64,000 nt of DNA from Patella vulgata (lineage: Eukaryota; Mollusca; Gastropoda; Patellidae). A model generated the notes under the pieces. That model made no database searches. It was not told where the DNA came from and worked only from the letters and a program-made list of their open reading frames with translations. This document shows positions 1-11,201 of the stretch, piece after piece. The translations under genes and the position numbers were made by a program. Numbering within the stretch: the first letter of the stretch is position 1; every line of letters begins with the position of its first letter. The stretch spans positions 16,738,222-16,802,221 of the forward strand of contig NC_065883.2 in the NCBI RefSeq assembly GCF_932274485.2. The letters are read 5' to 3'.

Positions 1-411
1 AAATTTCGATTTTACTTGTCTTTACTACACTTGGATCTGGAAGCGTTGTTATTTAACTCGTGTTCTGCTTGAAATGAGGGGTCAGCCAATCAAATGGTCT
101 GTCGAATCAAGCGTTTGACCTTTTTTGCACGGAACTGTGGGTAGACATTAGCGGCAATAGAAATCAAAACAAAGCAAAAGTAGATAAAAAATACATGGCC
201 GTCTCTAATTGGTTAATCGAATGACTGACGTAATCGGGTCAAATGTCGCTTGCTTGGTACCTGACGTCATAGAACGTGAACTCCCACTATAACTTGTTAG
301 ATCTACATGTAGTGTAGGCCATAGAAAGTATAAAAAACGAAACGAAATATAGATCTATATTTTAATTAGATTGATGGCCTACTGTAGCAGTTTCTTTACG
401 TGCCAGCCAAT
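1..411. other. No gene; diverged dispersed repeat
   Basis: No coding frame is seen. The stretch around 300-372 closely resembles 29755-29830, sharing a run that reads AAAAAACGAAACGAAATA followed by an AGATCT-like, TTTTAAT and AGATTG string. Both sites are preceded by a TGACGTCA- or TGACATCA-like motif, so this is probably one diverged repeat family. Confidence 0.4.
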
Positions 412-600
412 GTGTTCACATGGCCCCAGTTTTCCGTAAAATCTGATCAACTAGACACTGCTCCTTGTCAGGCCCCCTGTCCTGCATCACTGACAACGGG
501 AACCACTAAGTAACATTCCCGGCAAACACCAGTATCAAACCCAGGACCCCAAGATTAACGAACCAGCGCCGTACTTACTGAGCCACTGTTGCTCCTGGTA
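412..600 (-). repeat. SINE family B relic, head end
   Basis: Reading the minus strand, GGAGCAACAGTGGCTCAGTA is followed by a GCGCTGG segment, a degenerate B-box and the SINE body. It matches the tRNA-like head of the family-B SINE seen at 32010-32297 and elsewhere. The 3' tail is missing. Confidence 0.6.
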
Positions 601-689
601 CCATGCTGAACTGGGTGTCTGTGTCAAACCAGGACATGCCAATAACCAAGGAGAGTCTAATTTATAAGTACATAATAATAGTAAGAGTG

Positions 690-760
690 TTTATTACATA
701 CATACAATAATATACAAGTAAAACCTCTACAGTAACACATCTTTAATTTACTGATTTATT
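690..760 (-). promoter_or_regulatory. Candidate DPY30 3' UTR poly(A) signals
   Basis: Downstream of the DPY30 stop (1362) on the minus strand, AATAAA hexamers occur at 755-760 and 690-695, seen as TTTATT on the plus strand. Either would give a 3' UTR of about 600-690 nt ending just before the SINE relic at 412-600. The choice is inferred, because AT-rich DNA contains many such hexamers. Confidence 0.25.
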
Positions 761-1361
761 CACAATAATATAAAAACAGCTAACAATTTATAACTACTTG
801 TTACATTTTTTTCATATTTTCACATAAATCTGTGAATAAATAAACCAATTATGGCCACTCATATTTCTCAATTAAAAATCTTAGTTTACAGTGAGGGTAA
901 AAAAATCTTTGTGTGACACAATCATATCTTCATAAATATGAAAATTGGATTTAATTATCTTTTTGTAGTTCAGTTCAAAGGGAAAAAAAAAACATCTGAA
1001 ACTCTTGAGCAAGATCGATTCTGATCTAATATGAAACACCTGTGGCCTAAATATGTACATAAAACTGTACCAGGGAAGAGATATTTATCTGTGCATAGAC
1101 TCATCATTTTAGTTAAGTTAGAAAGTGTATCTCCTATTAGAGCTAAACCTCTTTTGTTAACAAATTCTTGGTGTTTTTTTGTAAAGTAGTAATAATCAAT
1201 AAAATAGATATGATTTACTGGATAAAATACTTGGTCAGCCTGGTTGTATTAAACATCTAGAATGTCATGTGTATAGAATCATCAAGGAATGAAGTAATAA
1301 TTTAACACATAATAAAGTATAAAATGTAATGACTATATAATGATGAAAATTTCCAATAACT

Positions 1362-3773
1362 TCACTCAAACTGGTTTTTATTCTTTAAAAGATATGCTGC
1401 CAGGTATTCAATGGGATTAGGAGGCCTGAAAAAAAAACCCATAAACATTAACACAGATACAAAGTATTATAGTTCTGTCAAATTTAAATACAGTATGACT
1501 AGGAATTAATGCTTCATGAAATTAATGCAATCTCCGAAGGGGACTGACATAAATGTGTTTTGAAATTAAGGTACAGTAACTGCCATTTCCTCTTCTGTAA
1601 AATTACACCTGGATGGCTTCTTTGACATTTAACAAAAAAATAATACACTCGTAATAATAAACTATCAGACTCATCTCAAACAGCAACCGTCTTTTGCTGC
1701 ATTTTAAGGAAATAATAAGCACCTACGCTTCTTACTCTCAAAATATAATAGACGACACAATTTTAACAATATCGATGTGCAATATATGAGGTAAAAGCTA
1801 TCAAATTTTGGCAAAGTGCTAGTGCTCCTCTGAGAGCCCCAAACCGCCTGAGTAACCAAATAGTTTGAGGTGATCTAGGGGCAGTGTTTGATATATTTTG
1901 AAAAAAACAAAATGAAATATATCACTTTTCTGTAAGTTTATGTTTCAAAGAACCAAGGTAGTCAATATTTATAATATTTACCAAGCGTAGATGGAATAAG
2001 TATGATAATTCAGTATGGTGGTACTGACTATTAGTGATTTCAGTCCAGACTACTTCAATGAAGAAAACAATGAAGATCAGTTCATAATGCGAAATATATT
2101 TTGTGGTGGTTGGTATTGGCAAGTATTGTCTTAATTATACATATTAATATTAAAATATTCAAATATTTTTATTACTTTGGCCTCATGGTGAGCATGCCAT
2201 TGAATTATACAAAGGCTTTCTTTAGGAGATACAAAATGAAGGGAATTTATTCAACACTCTGTAGTCTAAATGATTAAAAGTCTTTTTTGTTAATACCAAC
2301 CTTTCTTTAGCTAATATAGACATGCCCTGTAGTAATATTGGAACAACCGTCTGGTCTAGATAAGCCCGTGTTGGAAGAGACTGGACATCAACTTTTGGAC
2401 GTTTACTTGCAGGGGCTTCAGTTGCTTCTTTTTCACTGGCTATTATTTTCTGTAATAAAAAATATATATATACTACAGTATGGTTGATACATTGATACTT
2501 TATCTTTTACAGGAAGGAAGAAAGAGTGTTATGAGGGTTTTATTGCTTCCCTGTGTCATAAGCTTACAGTTACTCTTTATGATGGATCTGTCACTATCAT
2601 TCCATGTGGATTAACAGTTCCTAGAATCTGTTCATTCTAATATTTCTACTTTATTTGTCTATCATGGGGTATTTCTTTAGGGTTTTTTCTAGAGTTTTGC
2701 CAATACCGACATTCTTATACTTTGGTGTTATCATGATAGATCAAAATAATTCTCGATCGTCAAGTAATAAAAACAATTAAATTTTCCTACTTGAACATTT
2801 TCAGGAATTTCTGGAGCTGCTACTGGAGGAACCGTTTCTTGTGGTTCATTCACAGATTCTGTCACTACAGCTGCCACACTTTGTGCTTGATCTAAAATTA
2901 ATAACAATAATATATCACTGAAATAGGGGGGGGGGATTTATTGAAGGATTCAATCAGTCAGAACTTTTAAGCTTAAGCTTCTCCTGGTACTTGCAATATT
3001 CACGAATAATGACCATGATTTATCTCTCTGAGTCGTGACTTCACTTAGTAAAAAAACATTATTTATGTACGCCTGTGTCCCTCTGACTCCCTAACCAACC
3101 TATTTAACAGAAGCAAGTCGCTGACTCAATATATCCACAGTCTTCGACAATGCAAACTCGACTTATTCAATCTATTAGTCAATTTAAATCAACATTGATG
3201 TTGTTAGGCCTCTATCTTCTTAGTTACTGTGAAAAGATGGGCTTTTCTGATATCCAATATTTAAGACAAAATGCAAATTTTAAAATTGGCACACAAAACG
3301 CATGCCAGAATGCTTCCACTGCCATCTGTAATGAAGCAATTCGGTGAAATGAGGCTAAACATACCCACAGCACTCAGCAGGAGATAATATCGGTGTAGAC
3401 TGGAATAATCAGACGCCAAAGACTACCACCATGTGACCATTATTTCGCCAGAAATAAGTGATCAAAAATTACAGTAAAAACAGAAACGACTGAATGCAAA
3501 TCAGTTTGTATACATTCATAATACATTATTATATGCATCCGTTGTAAACTTGTGACCATTTCTAGGTCCCAAATAATGAAATTATTGAAATATATTAGTT
3601 AGCTCCTTTATTAATATCCCTGAAAAGAGACGCAAAACCACGGAGGTTTGTATTTCATACCTTTGCTTTATAATCTAACATACTTTTATTCAACTATTTA
3701 CTAAATCATAAAGCAAATAAGTCGATAAATATACTCCCAAAACACACAAAAACAAAAACATACCGTCTGCCAT
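1362..3773 (-). CDS. DPY30: DPY30, COMPASS/MLL complex subunit (4 coding exons, complete)
   Basis: The coding exons on the minus strand are 3764-3773, 2791-2891, 2301-2449 and 1362-1425 (10+101+149+64 nt). They join in frame to 107 residues plus a stop. All three introns have GT donors and AG acceptors. The first exon encodes only Met-Ala-Asp plus one base. Residues 5-37 are an acidic, Gln/Pro/Val-rich tail of low conservation. From about residue 58 the sequence is the family signature: [18 protein letters not shown], then [20 protein letters not shown] and a C-terminal LLKNKNQFE. This is nearly identical to vertebrate DPY30 as I recall it, and the length is close to the human protein (99 residues). 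In the known family this Dpy-30 motif forms an X-type four-helix bundle dimer that binds the ASH2L C-terminus and supports H3K4 methylation in the nucleus. The start codon is the only ATG in frame near the exon-1 donor, and MADD is a typical N-terminus. No breaks are seen, so the gene looks functional. Confidence 0.96.
3106..3611 (-). repeat. TTAA-ended TIR element, family M1 (in DPY30 intron 1)
   Basis: This is a non-autonomous repeat of about 500 bp, inverted relative to the copies at 39378 and 55289. Shared blocks include ATTTAAATCAACATTGATGT, GATATCCAATATTTAAGAC and ACAAAATG. Its right end reads TTAGCTCCTTTATTAA, the complement of the TTAAAGGAGCTAA terminus of the other copies. The 65-codon frame inside it is not a gene. 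Confidence 0.7.
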
Positions 3774-4969
3774 TATTTATCACCAACGAAGGAACGCTCT
3801 TCGGCAAGAATAGAGTTATTTTCTCTTGAACAAGTGCGCGAATCGCGAATATCCAGTCTTGCGGTTTCCATGGAGAGAAACAGACAAGTTTGCTCACGTA
3901 TATTTGTCGCTCTTTGGTATTAAATATTATCACCGTAACAAAATCGAAACAATTAGTCAGTATTACGATTTAACAATAATCAAAGATTTATCATGACTAC
4001 TCGTACAAGCTTGCTTGTAAAACGCATTTTTCTCCCATGTTCCCGCGTAAAATTAATAAATGCTTATTAATATTTCCTTTCACCCGACACATATATAAAA
4101 TTTGCTGGGCTTATTTCATTTCACCCAACACATAAATTTCCTAGGCCTAACATGTGACGGGCATTTGGCCATGAGCCCATATGCTCCTCCGCCCCATTTG
4201 ACCAGATTTACGTAAGCTATTTCAAACATCTTCCGTGTTAGGAACTCTTAGTATAACTTACATTACAATTGCCACTGTAATAGAAACAATTCTCATATAG
4301 TCCCAGTTTAGACGCCATATAAGTTGTTATTATATATCGCTTTTATCGGAGTGGCAGAAGTTGACATTTTGCCAATGACATGTGTTTACGTAAAACACGT
4401 GTTTGATCGGGTTATTTTTACTCTGTTGTGTACACAAAGCAATAGTCCAGTCGATAAGCCCCGCCCCAAAATGATCACGTGGGCCATTTTAATGGAGTCC
4501 AACTAGGGCAGTGATCATAATCTCGAAGTATGACGTAGATGGGCCGCTGCGTGCAGTTTGAATAGATTCCAGCCTCTGGGGTATGATGGATCTGATACAA
4601 AACTTGAGTTCGAATTTAATGGATGACAATTGAGCGTTACTACGATATCTTCATCACAAAGGAATGACAATGGAATCTTGTGGCATCTATACCGGCGTTC
4701 CATACGAAATCCATGCGGTGCGGTCGGTCTACAATTATCTCGACTTCAGAACAGACACGAAGTCACTGGACCGACATTGTAATTCCCATTTCGACAAATT
4801 TAGTCGAAAACACTAAGTACACTTCCAGAATTTTGAAAAGTGTTTATACCACTTCCATTTTCATATCTAATGAAATTGAAAATGTTTTTTTAATCTCTGA
4901 GTATGACACGGATAGAATCGCATAATAAAATGGCGGCCATTCAAGACATAGGGTTAGTGCTAATTATGA

Positions 4970-5152
4970 TAAGGCTAGCTCAATTTTTCGTCATAGGTCA
5001 CGAGATGTAAATAGGGCTAGCGCTAATCCCAACTCTAACCCTAACCCTAGCCCTAATGCTTACCCTAACCCTAACCTACAATCTCGCCAACAACCACATG
5101 CCCTAACCTTATTTACATCTCAACGACCTTGACAAAAATTGAACTGGCCTTA
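4970..5152. repeat. Foldback element with telomere-like CCCTAA centre
   Basis: Two arms of about 50 bp (4970-5020 and 5103-5152) are imperfect inverted repeats. Each reads, toward the centre, TAAGGC-AG-TCAATTTTT, GTCA-AGGTC, then GAGATGTAAATA-GG. The loop holds several CCCTAA units (about 5030-5075), the metazoan telomere motif. The arms make a MITE or foldback origin more likely than a simple internal telomere. Confidence 0.7.
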
Positions 5153-5393
5153 GATTCAGCTCAGGACAGAGATCTATAGATTCTAAAGTTCTCAGTGTGC
5201 AGTGTTGACGGTCTTCCGTGAATGTATGTGGTGGTTCTCAATATTTAATCAACTTTTCTAAATGATTTCGTACCCGAAAGTTTCTTTTATAACTTCGGGA
5301 ATTTAGATCAAAAGAAAGAGATCAGTTGGCCGTGACTGTGCCGCGTTTCGTTCCACCACTCGCTGAAGTGAGACAATTTACATAACTCTGAAA

Positions 5394-5734
5394 CGCTGGC
5401 TCGCTAGCCTGGAGGTCGGGTGTTCGATCCCTGCATTGGCCGAGAAAGTTCATCCAGATTTTCCAGCGTGGTTTCCCCTTGTCAGTGATGCAGGCCGGAT
5501 TGCTTGACAAGGACAGCTGTCTAGTCGTTCGGATGGGACGAAAAACCGAGGTACAGTGTACACATTGGCGTGCACGACGTAAAAGATCCCTTGGCAGTTG
5601 GAATTCGATATAAGAGTAGGCCGTAGTGCCGCTGCCTGGGCAAAATTTCCCTCATAGCACACTGTATGGCGTATGCCCGTCTTCATTAGCCCAGTTTAGG
5701 AGGACGTTAAACCCCATTTCATTTCATTTCATTT
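5394..5734 (+). repeat. SINE family B, 5'-truncated, with target duplication
   Basis: The body holds a B-box-like GTTCGATCCC and a module reading AAGATCCCTTGGCAGTTGG, then CCCGTCTTCATTAGCCCAGT. The tail is GGACGTTAAACCCCATTTCA repeated as (ATTTC)n. It is flanked by CATAACTCTGAAA (5381-5393) and CATAATTCTGAAA (5735-5747), a 13-bp duplication with one mismatch. Frames predicted on either strand here are repeat frames. Confidence 0.88.
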
Positions 5735-5747
5735 CATAATTCTGAAA

Positions 5748-6851
5748 AAGGAATTCCAGCATGGAACATGTTAAGCACGGGCATTAAATTAATTTGTGAA
5801 ATTCAATGTGCGATTTATCTCGACTCGTCTTTCCTTCAACTTCTCTTGTCTCTAGTTTTATCATAATTGCATGAAATATGCACAACCATTTCACACATTC
5901 AGTCTTCAATTATTAATGCGCCATGTGCTCGATACACATACTGTTTACACTGGTGAACATGATAAAGATTGCAACGCCCGTCAGATGAAGGGATCAGATG
6001 GAGCGACATTTGTAGACAAGATTATACCAGGCGTTATTCTAACAGCACGGTGACTAAAGCTGAGTGATGGCATTGATCACGAAACAGATGTTTTCAAATG
6101 TTGGGTTTTGACTCTAATCTTCTTTATATTAATTCAATAAAGGAAACTTAGCCCGAGGGATTTGCAGAAGTGTCAAATTTAGCTCTTGTAGCCTAATACC
6201 GACAGATCTTTTGTTAAACCACTGTTTAAATTCCATGACAAGACTACACAAGCATTAGAAATATTTTGCCATGGATTTCAAGCCACGTGTTTCTTAAAGA
6301 CATTCTGTAGAATGGTGTTGTTTTGATTATTATTTGTGTTTTAAACCGTTACAATTTTAAATACGTATTCAAAGAATCAATTAATACCAAAGTATACGTG
6401 TTATTTCAAACTGACCAGAAGTAAATATTCCATTGGCTCTTAATATTAACTTTTTTCTCTTTTAAAACTAAATTCTAAAACAATTTTTTCAATTATTAAG
6501 AACAAAATTAAAGGTGTTGGAAGTATATCTGGTTTAAAAAAAAATATTTCCTATTTAGTACAAATTTTAATGGGTACATAAAGTAGCACGCGAAGGCATA
6601 AAATAGTAAATGGCACCAATTCTCCCATGACCAGTTTGTGTTACTACCTCCGATGTAATCAGACCACGTGTTATCAACGCCGTATTGCGTGACGTCACAC
6701 GTAAACCTTTACTGCACATGAAGTTAATGGTCAGTCATCCTGTACGTACAGTGTTAAAAGAAGGCTTTTGCATTACCGCTTTCAGACAGATTGGTGGTTT
6801 TTCTTTTGTGTCTAATTACTCGAATATGTAATTTTGAATTTCTATCCTGTG

Positions 6852-6855
<4 letters not shown>
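5748..6855. other. Intergenic, nothing recognised
   Basis: AT-rich unique-looking DNA. No exon with a recognisable family or convincing splice pair was seen. Confidence 0.5.

Positions 6856-6894
<39 letters not shown>
6856..6894. repeat. Poly(T) tract with SINE 3'-end scrap
   Basis: About 39 T in a row, followed at about 6909-6945 by GAAATGGGGTTTGGCGTC, a diverged reverse copy of the SINE tail. It is probably the A-tail of a minus-strand retroposon remnant. Confidence 0.5.
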
Positions 6895-6898
<4 letters not shown>

Positions 6899-7110
6899 GG
6901 CCTATTAGTTGAAATGAATTGAAATGGGGTTTGGCGTCTTACTTTTCTTCTCAAATATCACTTGACAACAGCTGTCTACATTACTGGAATTCAAACTCCC
7001 TGGTTAGGAAATATCTATATAAAAATGCGCACATTCAAATAACCGCATATACGCCCATCTTCAATAGAAGGCTTGATCTCGCCTTAACTACGTACATCTT
7101 ATCAAGATGT

Positions 7111-7172
7111 TGTAAAACTCGCGGTCGTTGCTTCAGGAACATGTAAAACTCGCGGTCGTTGCTTCAGGAACA
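7111..7172. repeat. 31-bp tandem duplication
   Basis: The unit beginning TGTAAAACTCGCGGTCGTTG is present twice in a row with no mismatch seen, so the duplication is recent. Confidence 0.85.
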
Positions 7173-7320
7173 TGATATACGCCATGCCGAGCTACGTATA
7201 GGCCTACACTCTTCTAGCGACAGTCCTGGATTAAGATAGTAAGAAACGTACGGGTTCCGGATTTCTAATGGCCCGCGTTAAAATACTTTCAAGCTACCAA
7301 TCACTTTACTGCCCCCATAG

Positions 7321-7847
7321 CTTAAGATCAGGGGCGGATTGGGGCCGGAAACCGCGGAGCCCGGACGGGGGGTCCGGGGGCTTTCCGCCGGGAAAATTTT
7401 GAAAATTGAACCCCAAATATGCGATTTGGTGGCATATCTGATTATAATCTCTGTCAAATAGTATATCTCATAAATCGATTAATTAAGGCCAAAATCCCGA
7501 CCTGCAAGTAATTTACAGCCATCAACCTGTGAAATCATCATATCGTCATATTATGCAGGATTCCGAATTCCGGCCCACACACAGCACACCACGCCCAGAA
7601 AGTCTATTATACCAGCCCATTCCAGACTCCAGTGATGGCGTGGCGGTCCGTTAAAGCCACCGACCACATACAACATGATCATCATCGCTCCATGGCCGGT
7701 CCAATACTCCCCCCCCCCCATATAATGTTTAGCAGAAAAAGGTTTTTTAGACGAATTGGACAAAATTATTTTTTCAGTTTTTTGTCCGACCGGCCTTTCG
7801 GGCGATTGCCCGATCGCACGATGGCCCAATCCGCCCCTGCTTAAGAT
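7321..7847. mobile_element. Non-autonomous hAT-type DNA transposon (MITE) with 8-bp TSD
   Basis: The termini are CAGGGGCGGATTGGGGCC (from 7329) and GGCCCAATCCGCCCCTG (to 7839), near-perfect inverted repeats of about 17 bp. The direct repeats CTTAAGAT at 7321-7328 and 7840-7847 are identical. Termini of the form CAGGGGC with an 8-bp duplication are diagnostic of the hAT superfamily. The 511-bp body has no transposase, and its two open frames (92 and 70 codons) overlap on opposite strands and look like chance. Confidence 0.93.
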
Positions 7848-8753
7848 TGAAAAGGCCGGCGCGCGAAGTGACCGAAAAAGGCAAACCAGTAGAAGTCCAC
7901 ACCCAGCAGTTACATAAATTTGTCATTCTTATTTTAACTGATTACGACCGACTCGGTACATACCAGCCAATCAGATCTCTATTAAAATGTACTGATGAAT
8001 TAGGAATGTTGTCCAGTCTGTGATCAGACTCATACCAAAGATCAGTTTATTAATGTGAATAGTTTATGATGTCCAGCTGTCCAGACATACAGTAATCATC
8101 TTGTAATTTATATCATTTCATAATAACACGATAAATACCTCTAGCAATCTCGTGATGATTTTCATGTGACCTAGGTCACAGCATCAACGCATGTGGTCAA
8201 TGGAACAATAGGGGCGTGGCAAATAATGAAGGATAAATATTATATTATGAGATACACGCTTCATGTTAGATGTTGCAGGCACGTAATTCGAATGTCGGTC
8301 TAAAAGTGATTCGATTATTGGAGATATTTATTTTTATAAAGAGTGTGACTGCTTGAATAGAATGAACATAGCTAACAAATTAATGCTAGGATTTCTACAG
8401 TTTTCACCATCGTGTGTGACATGCCGCATAATAATCCAATAATTAATATCTCCTCCCCGGGTAAACAATGGTAATGATTGGAGAATGTAATATACAGCAC
8501 CCCTACCCCTACAAATATGTTGGCAATGAATAATGATATCAGCTATGCTAGTAAAAAAAAGAGTAATCATAGTAATTTTAGACACCCGCTCTTAGTTTAA
8601 ATTTCGTATAGCTCAACGTTGCTATATTCTTTTTGTTTACGACCAATTTTACGAAGTGGCTGTCCGACATTCTATCTTTATTTTATGTAAACAATTACAA
8701 GTCAAGAATTATTAATTTATATATATGGAGGATTCGTTGAAGTCTCGACTCAG
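7848..8753. other. Intergenic, nothing recognised
   Basis: No gene or clear repeat was recognised in this AT-rich stretch. Confidence 0.4.
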
Positions 8754-8978
8754 TCATATAATATTTATTGTATCGTAGTTATTTTGATCCGGTCCCACTT
8801 GACAATTATCCCGGATAAAAATAATAGAGCGTTGGGTACTCCCAAAGAAAATTGAAAAGGGTTGTTCATCAAGAATTTGTTTGAATATCTTCGTTAAATT
8901 GTTGATCTTTTTGCTTTCACCGCTCGATTCTGTATTATATGTTTGCTCAAATTGCCCCAACTGTCGCAGCGCCCCCAC
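8754..8978 (-). CDS. Doubtful open frame, unknown
   Basis: A minus-strand frame opens with ATG at 8978-8976 in a good Kozak setting (GAAGATGG) and encodes MVGALRQLGQFEQ, then a polar stretch, about 75 codons in all to a stop. I recognise no family or domain. The start region is richer in CG than its surroundings, which could fit a first exon, but no confident splice partner was found. It is more likely chance than a gene. Confidence 0.12.
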   Translation of the reverse strand: MGALRQLGQFEQTYNTESSGESKKINNLTKIFKQILDEQPFSIFFGSTQRSIIFIRDNCQVGPDQNNYDTINII

Positions 8979-9217
8979 CATCTTCCTACAATTCACAGGC
9001 TAGTGTAACAGAGAATGGAGTTGTGGAGAATTTTGCCAGGATAGCGGTGTGATTAAACGCGGATTGTTCACGTACTCGACACTTTTTTAAAAATCCACCC
9101 GGACACTTAGATTGCACCCCACCTCCACGAAACCCCACAGGGACCACGTGAATTCAAGACAATAAAGGGCCCGCACTACGTGAGGACATTAACTTCTTTA
9201 GGGCTCCCACACGCTAC

Positions 9218-9796
9218 CAGGGCCCGTGAGTGGAGGGGGACAGATGGGACACTTGTCCAGGGGCCTGGAGTCTAGAGGGGCCCGGAGGTATGCCGAGTAA
9301 TGTTTTTTTTTTAAAATATAAGTATAAATTAATAGGAAAAAATACACTGTTACTGGATCGTAAAGTGGAGAAAACAGGTGACTTTTCTGAATGTGGGTAC
9401 TTAGTGGTGTGGGTAGGATTAGAATCGGATTGTGTCAGTCCATTTTTTTATTAAAAAAAGACTGTTGAATTAAAAACTATAAGCCACATGCCCGGGCCGT
9501 CCTCGTTACGGTTTTGGGCTCTCGCCAGCTACAGGGTATCCGGGCCCAGGTAGGTAATCGGAGCCTAGTCTGGGCCTGTATAGTAAATGTATTTGGTATG
9601 TTGTGTTAAAATCTCAGTTTTTGTGTTTTAGCAAAGTGACTTCCAGTTACCCCAGATATACGCCAAAATTACGCTAGAAGCATGTATCTTTCACAAATTG
9701 TCGAGACCAGAGAGAAAGAGAACCTCCCCGGACCCCAGCCCCTCGCCTGGCTTGTCCCAGGGCCCAGAGGGCCCCCAACCACGCTCACAGGCTCTT
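9218..9796. mobile_element. Probable TIR element with long diverged ends
   Basis: The left end (about 9218-9291) and the complement of the right end (about 9796-9724) share CC-GTGAG-G-GG-GGGGG, an ACAAG/TTGTCC block and a GGGG-CCGG-GAGGT ending. This GC-rich pair encloses an AT-rich centre. No clear target duplication was found. Confidence 0.35.
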
Positions 9797-10820
9797 CGCA
9801 ATCCACCCTTTAAAAACTCAATATATTCCTTACTATACTGTCGGGTAGTGTATTCGTAGAAAATTAAAATTGTTTGATGTGTCTCGTATCCATCTACAGT
9901 CCCAACAGAAGAATAACCTTTGTTTAATGCAATAAACCAGAAGTGCCCCGCCCTTACCCAACTGAATATTGGATACCCTTTTCAAAATATAGGTAAGCTA
10001 TCACAATATCACTTAGATACAGTAGTTTTAATCTGATGTCTGAAACTATCCCTTCCTGAACTCGTTATGTTAATTTTGAGATTCAGCCAAGAAAATAGCT
10101 GATGAGGTTATAATAGAGCTGACTTGACCCAGAGGAAGGGAATCTTGTTAACATTTTCAAGTTTAAAATGGCAGCATACAATTTATATCTTCTGTCTGAC
10201 GTTTCTGTACAACATAACTATAATAAGATTTCTAGAATCTAATTGTGTTTTGTTGCCATCTCTTCTCACCAAATGCTGTAACATTTTTTTAGGAATACGA
10301 CAGATGCAGGATGTGACCTCAAGGTATATAGAACTTTATCCTCGTGAGAAACAATACAAGATACAAAACGCGCGTCATATAAATCTTACCTTGTCTTAAA
10401 AGCGCGTTTTTTAAAAGGGCACCATGACAAATGGCCAATAACAAATTTCATTATTTAAATTATAAATCTTCTACATTAATGTAAAAATGATGGAGATTTG
10501 AACAAACAAAATGACTTGCTCTGGCGTAAACGCAATTAAATTAAGAATATTCAAATTATTATAAATAATCGCCAGACTAACATCATGTGGTAAAATGTAC
10601 TTGGTGATCGAGAGTTAAGAAGTGCTTCTTACCAAACAGCCCTATCTTGAATAGTAGGCCTATAGATTATTTGAAAACATTTGGATATGATATTCTTGAC
10701 TGCCCTTTGATCTGTTTTGCCTGACAAAAACAACGCCCCAATTAAAAAAATTGTCACAACTGGTTGACGAAATATTTTGCGGACATTTCATAATTCGCTA
10801 TACTTACTAAACTTTCAAGG
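9797..10820. other. Intergenic, nothing recognised
   Basis: A 91-codon frame at 10124-10399 is hydrophobic-rich in AT-rich DNA and matches nothing I know. No other signal was seen. Confidence 0.4.
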
Positions 10821-11201
10821 GTGTGTTGGGTGTGCTTGATGCTCGTGTCCCTCAACGACACATGTATGCAAGTGACATGTCGGTTGCGCCCGATGTGCGA
10901 TAAGATTTTGTCGGGTATTGTTGGTGCTCAACGACTGTTTGGTCTTAACGGTAGCGTACCCATAGCATCAATAGTGCCAAGCGTATGTGGGATACGCTAT
11001 TGCTGGTGCTCCATAATTCCGTCCGGGGACAACCCCAATGAATGCTAAATGACTTTTCCAGAGAACTGGCTGAACTGAATATTTCCGTTGTTCACTGACT
11101 CCTCCAGGGAACATGGAAAACGCCTGCGTGATAAGCTATTCCTGGCGCCCAATAATGCCCTCGGATGATAGTCCGAATGAATGTTAAATGATTCATCGGG
11201 G
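10821..11201. repeat. Tandem repeat of about 140-bp units, left part
   Basis: The unit holding TACGCTATTGCTGGTGCTCC, then CCAATGAATGCTAAATGA, recurs as AAGCTATTCCTGGCGCCCA, then CGAATGAATGTTAAATGA. A CCAGAGAACTGGCTGAACTG segment lies between. The array appears to resume at 12640, past the element at 11202-12581. Confidence 0.6.

Noticed and set aside
3150-3347. 65-codon plus frame between DPY30 exons
   Set aside because: It falls inside the M1 repeat, which recurs at three other places.
5030-5080. True chromosome end
   Set aside because: The CCCTAA units are few, degenerate and enclosed by inverted arms, with ordinary genic DNA on both sides.
7551-7844. Overlapping 92- and 70-codon frames on opposite strands
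   Set aside because: Both lie within the hAT MITE, overlap each other and lack any transposase motif.
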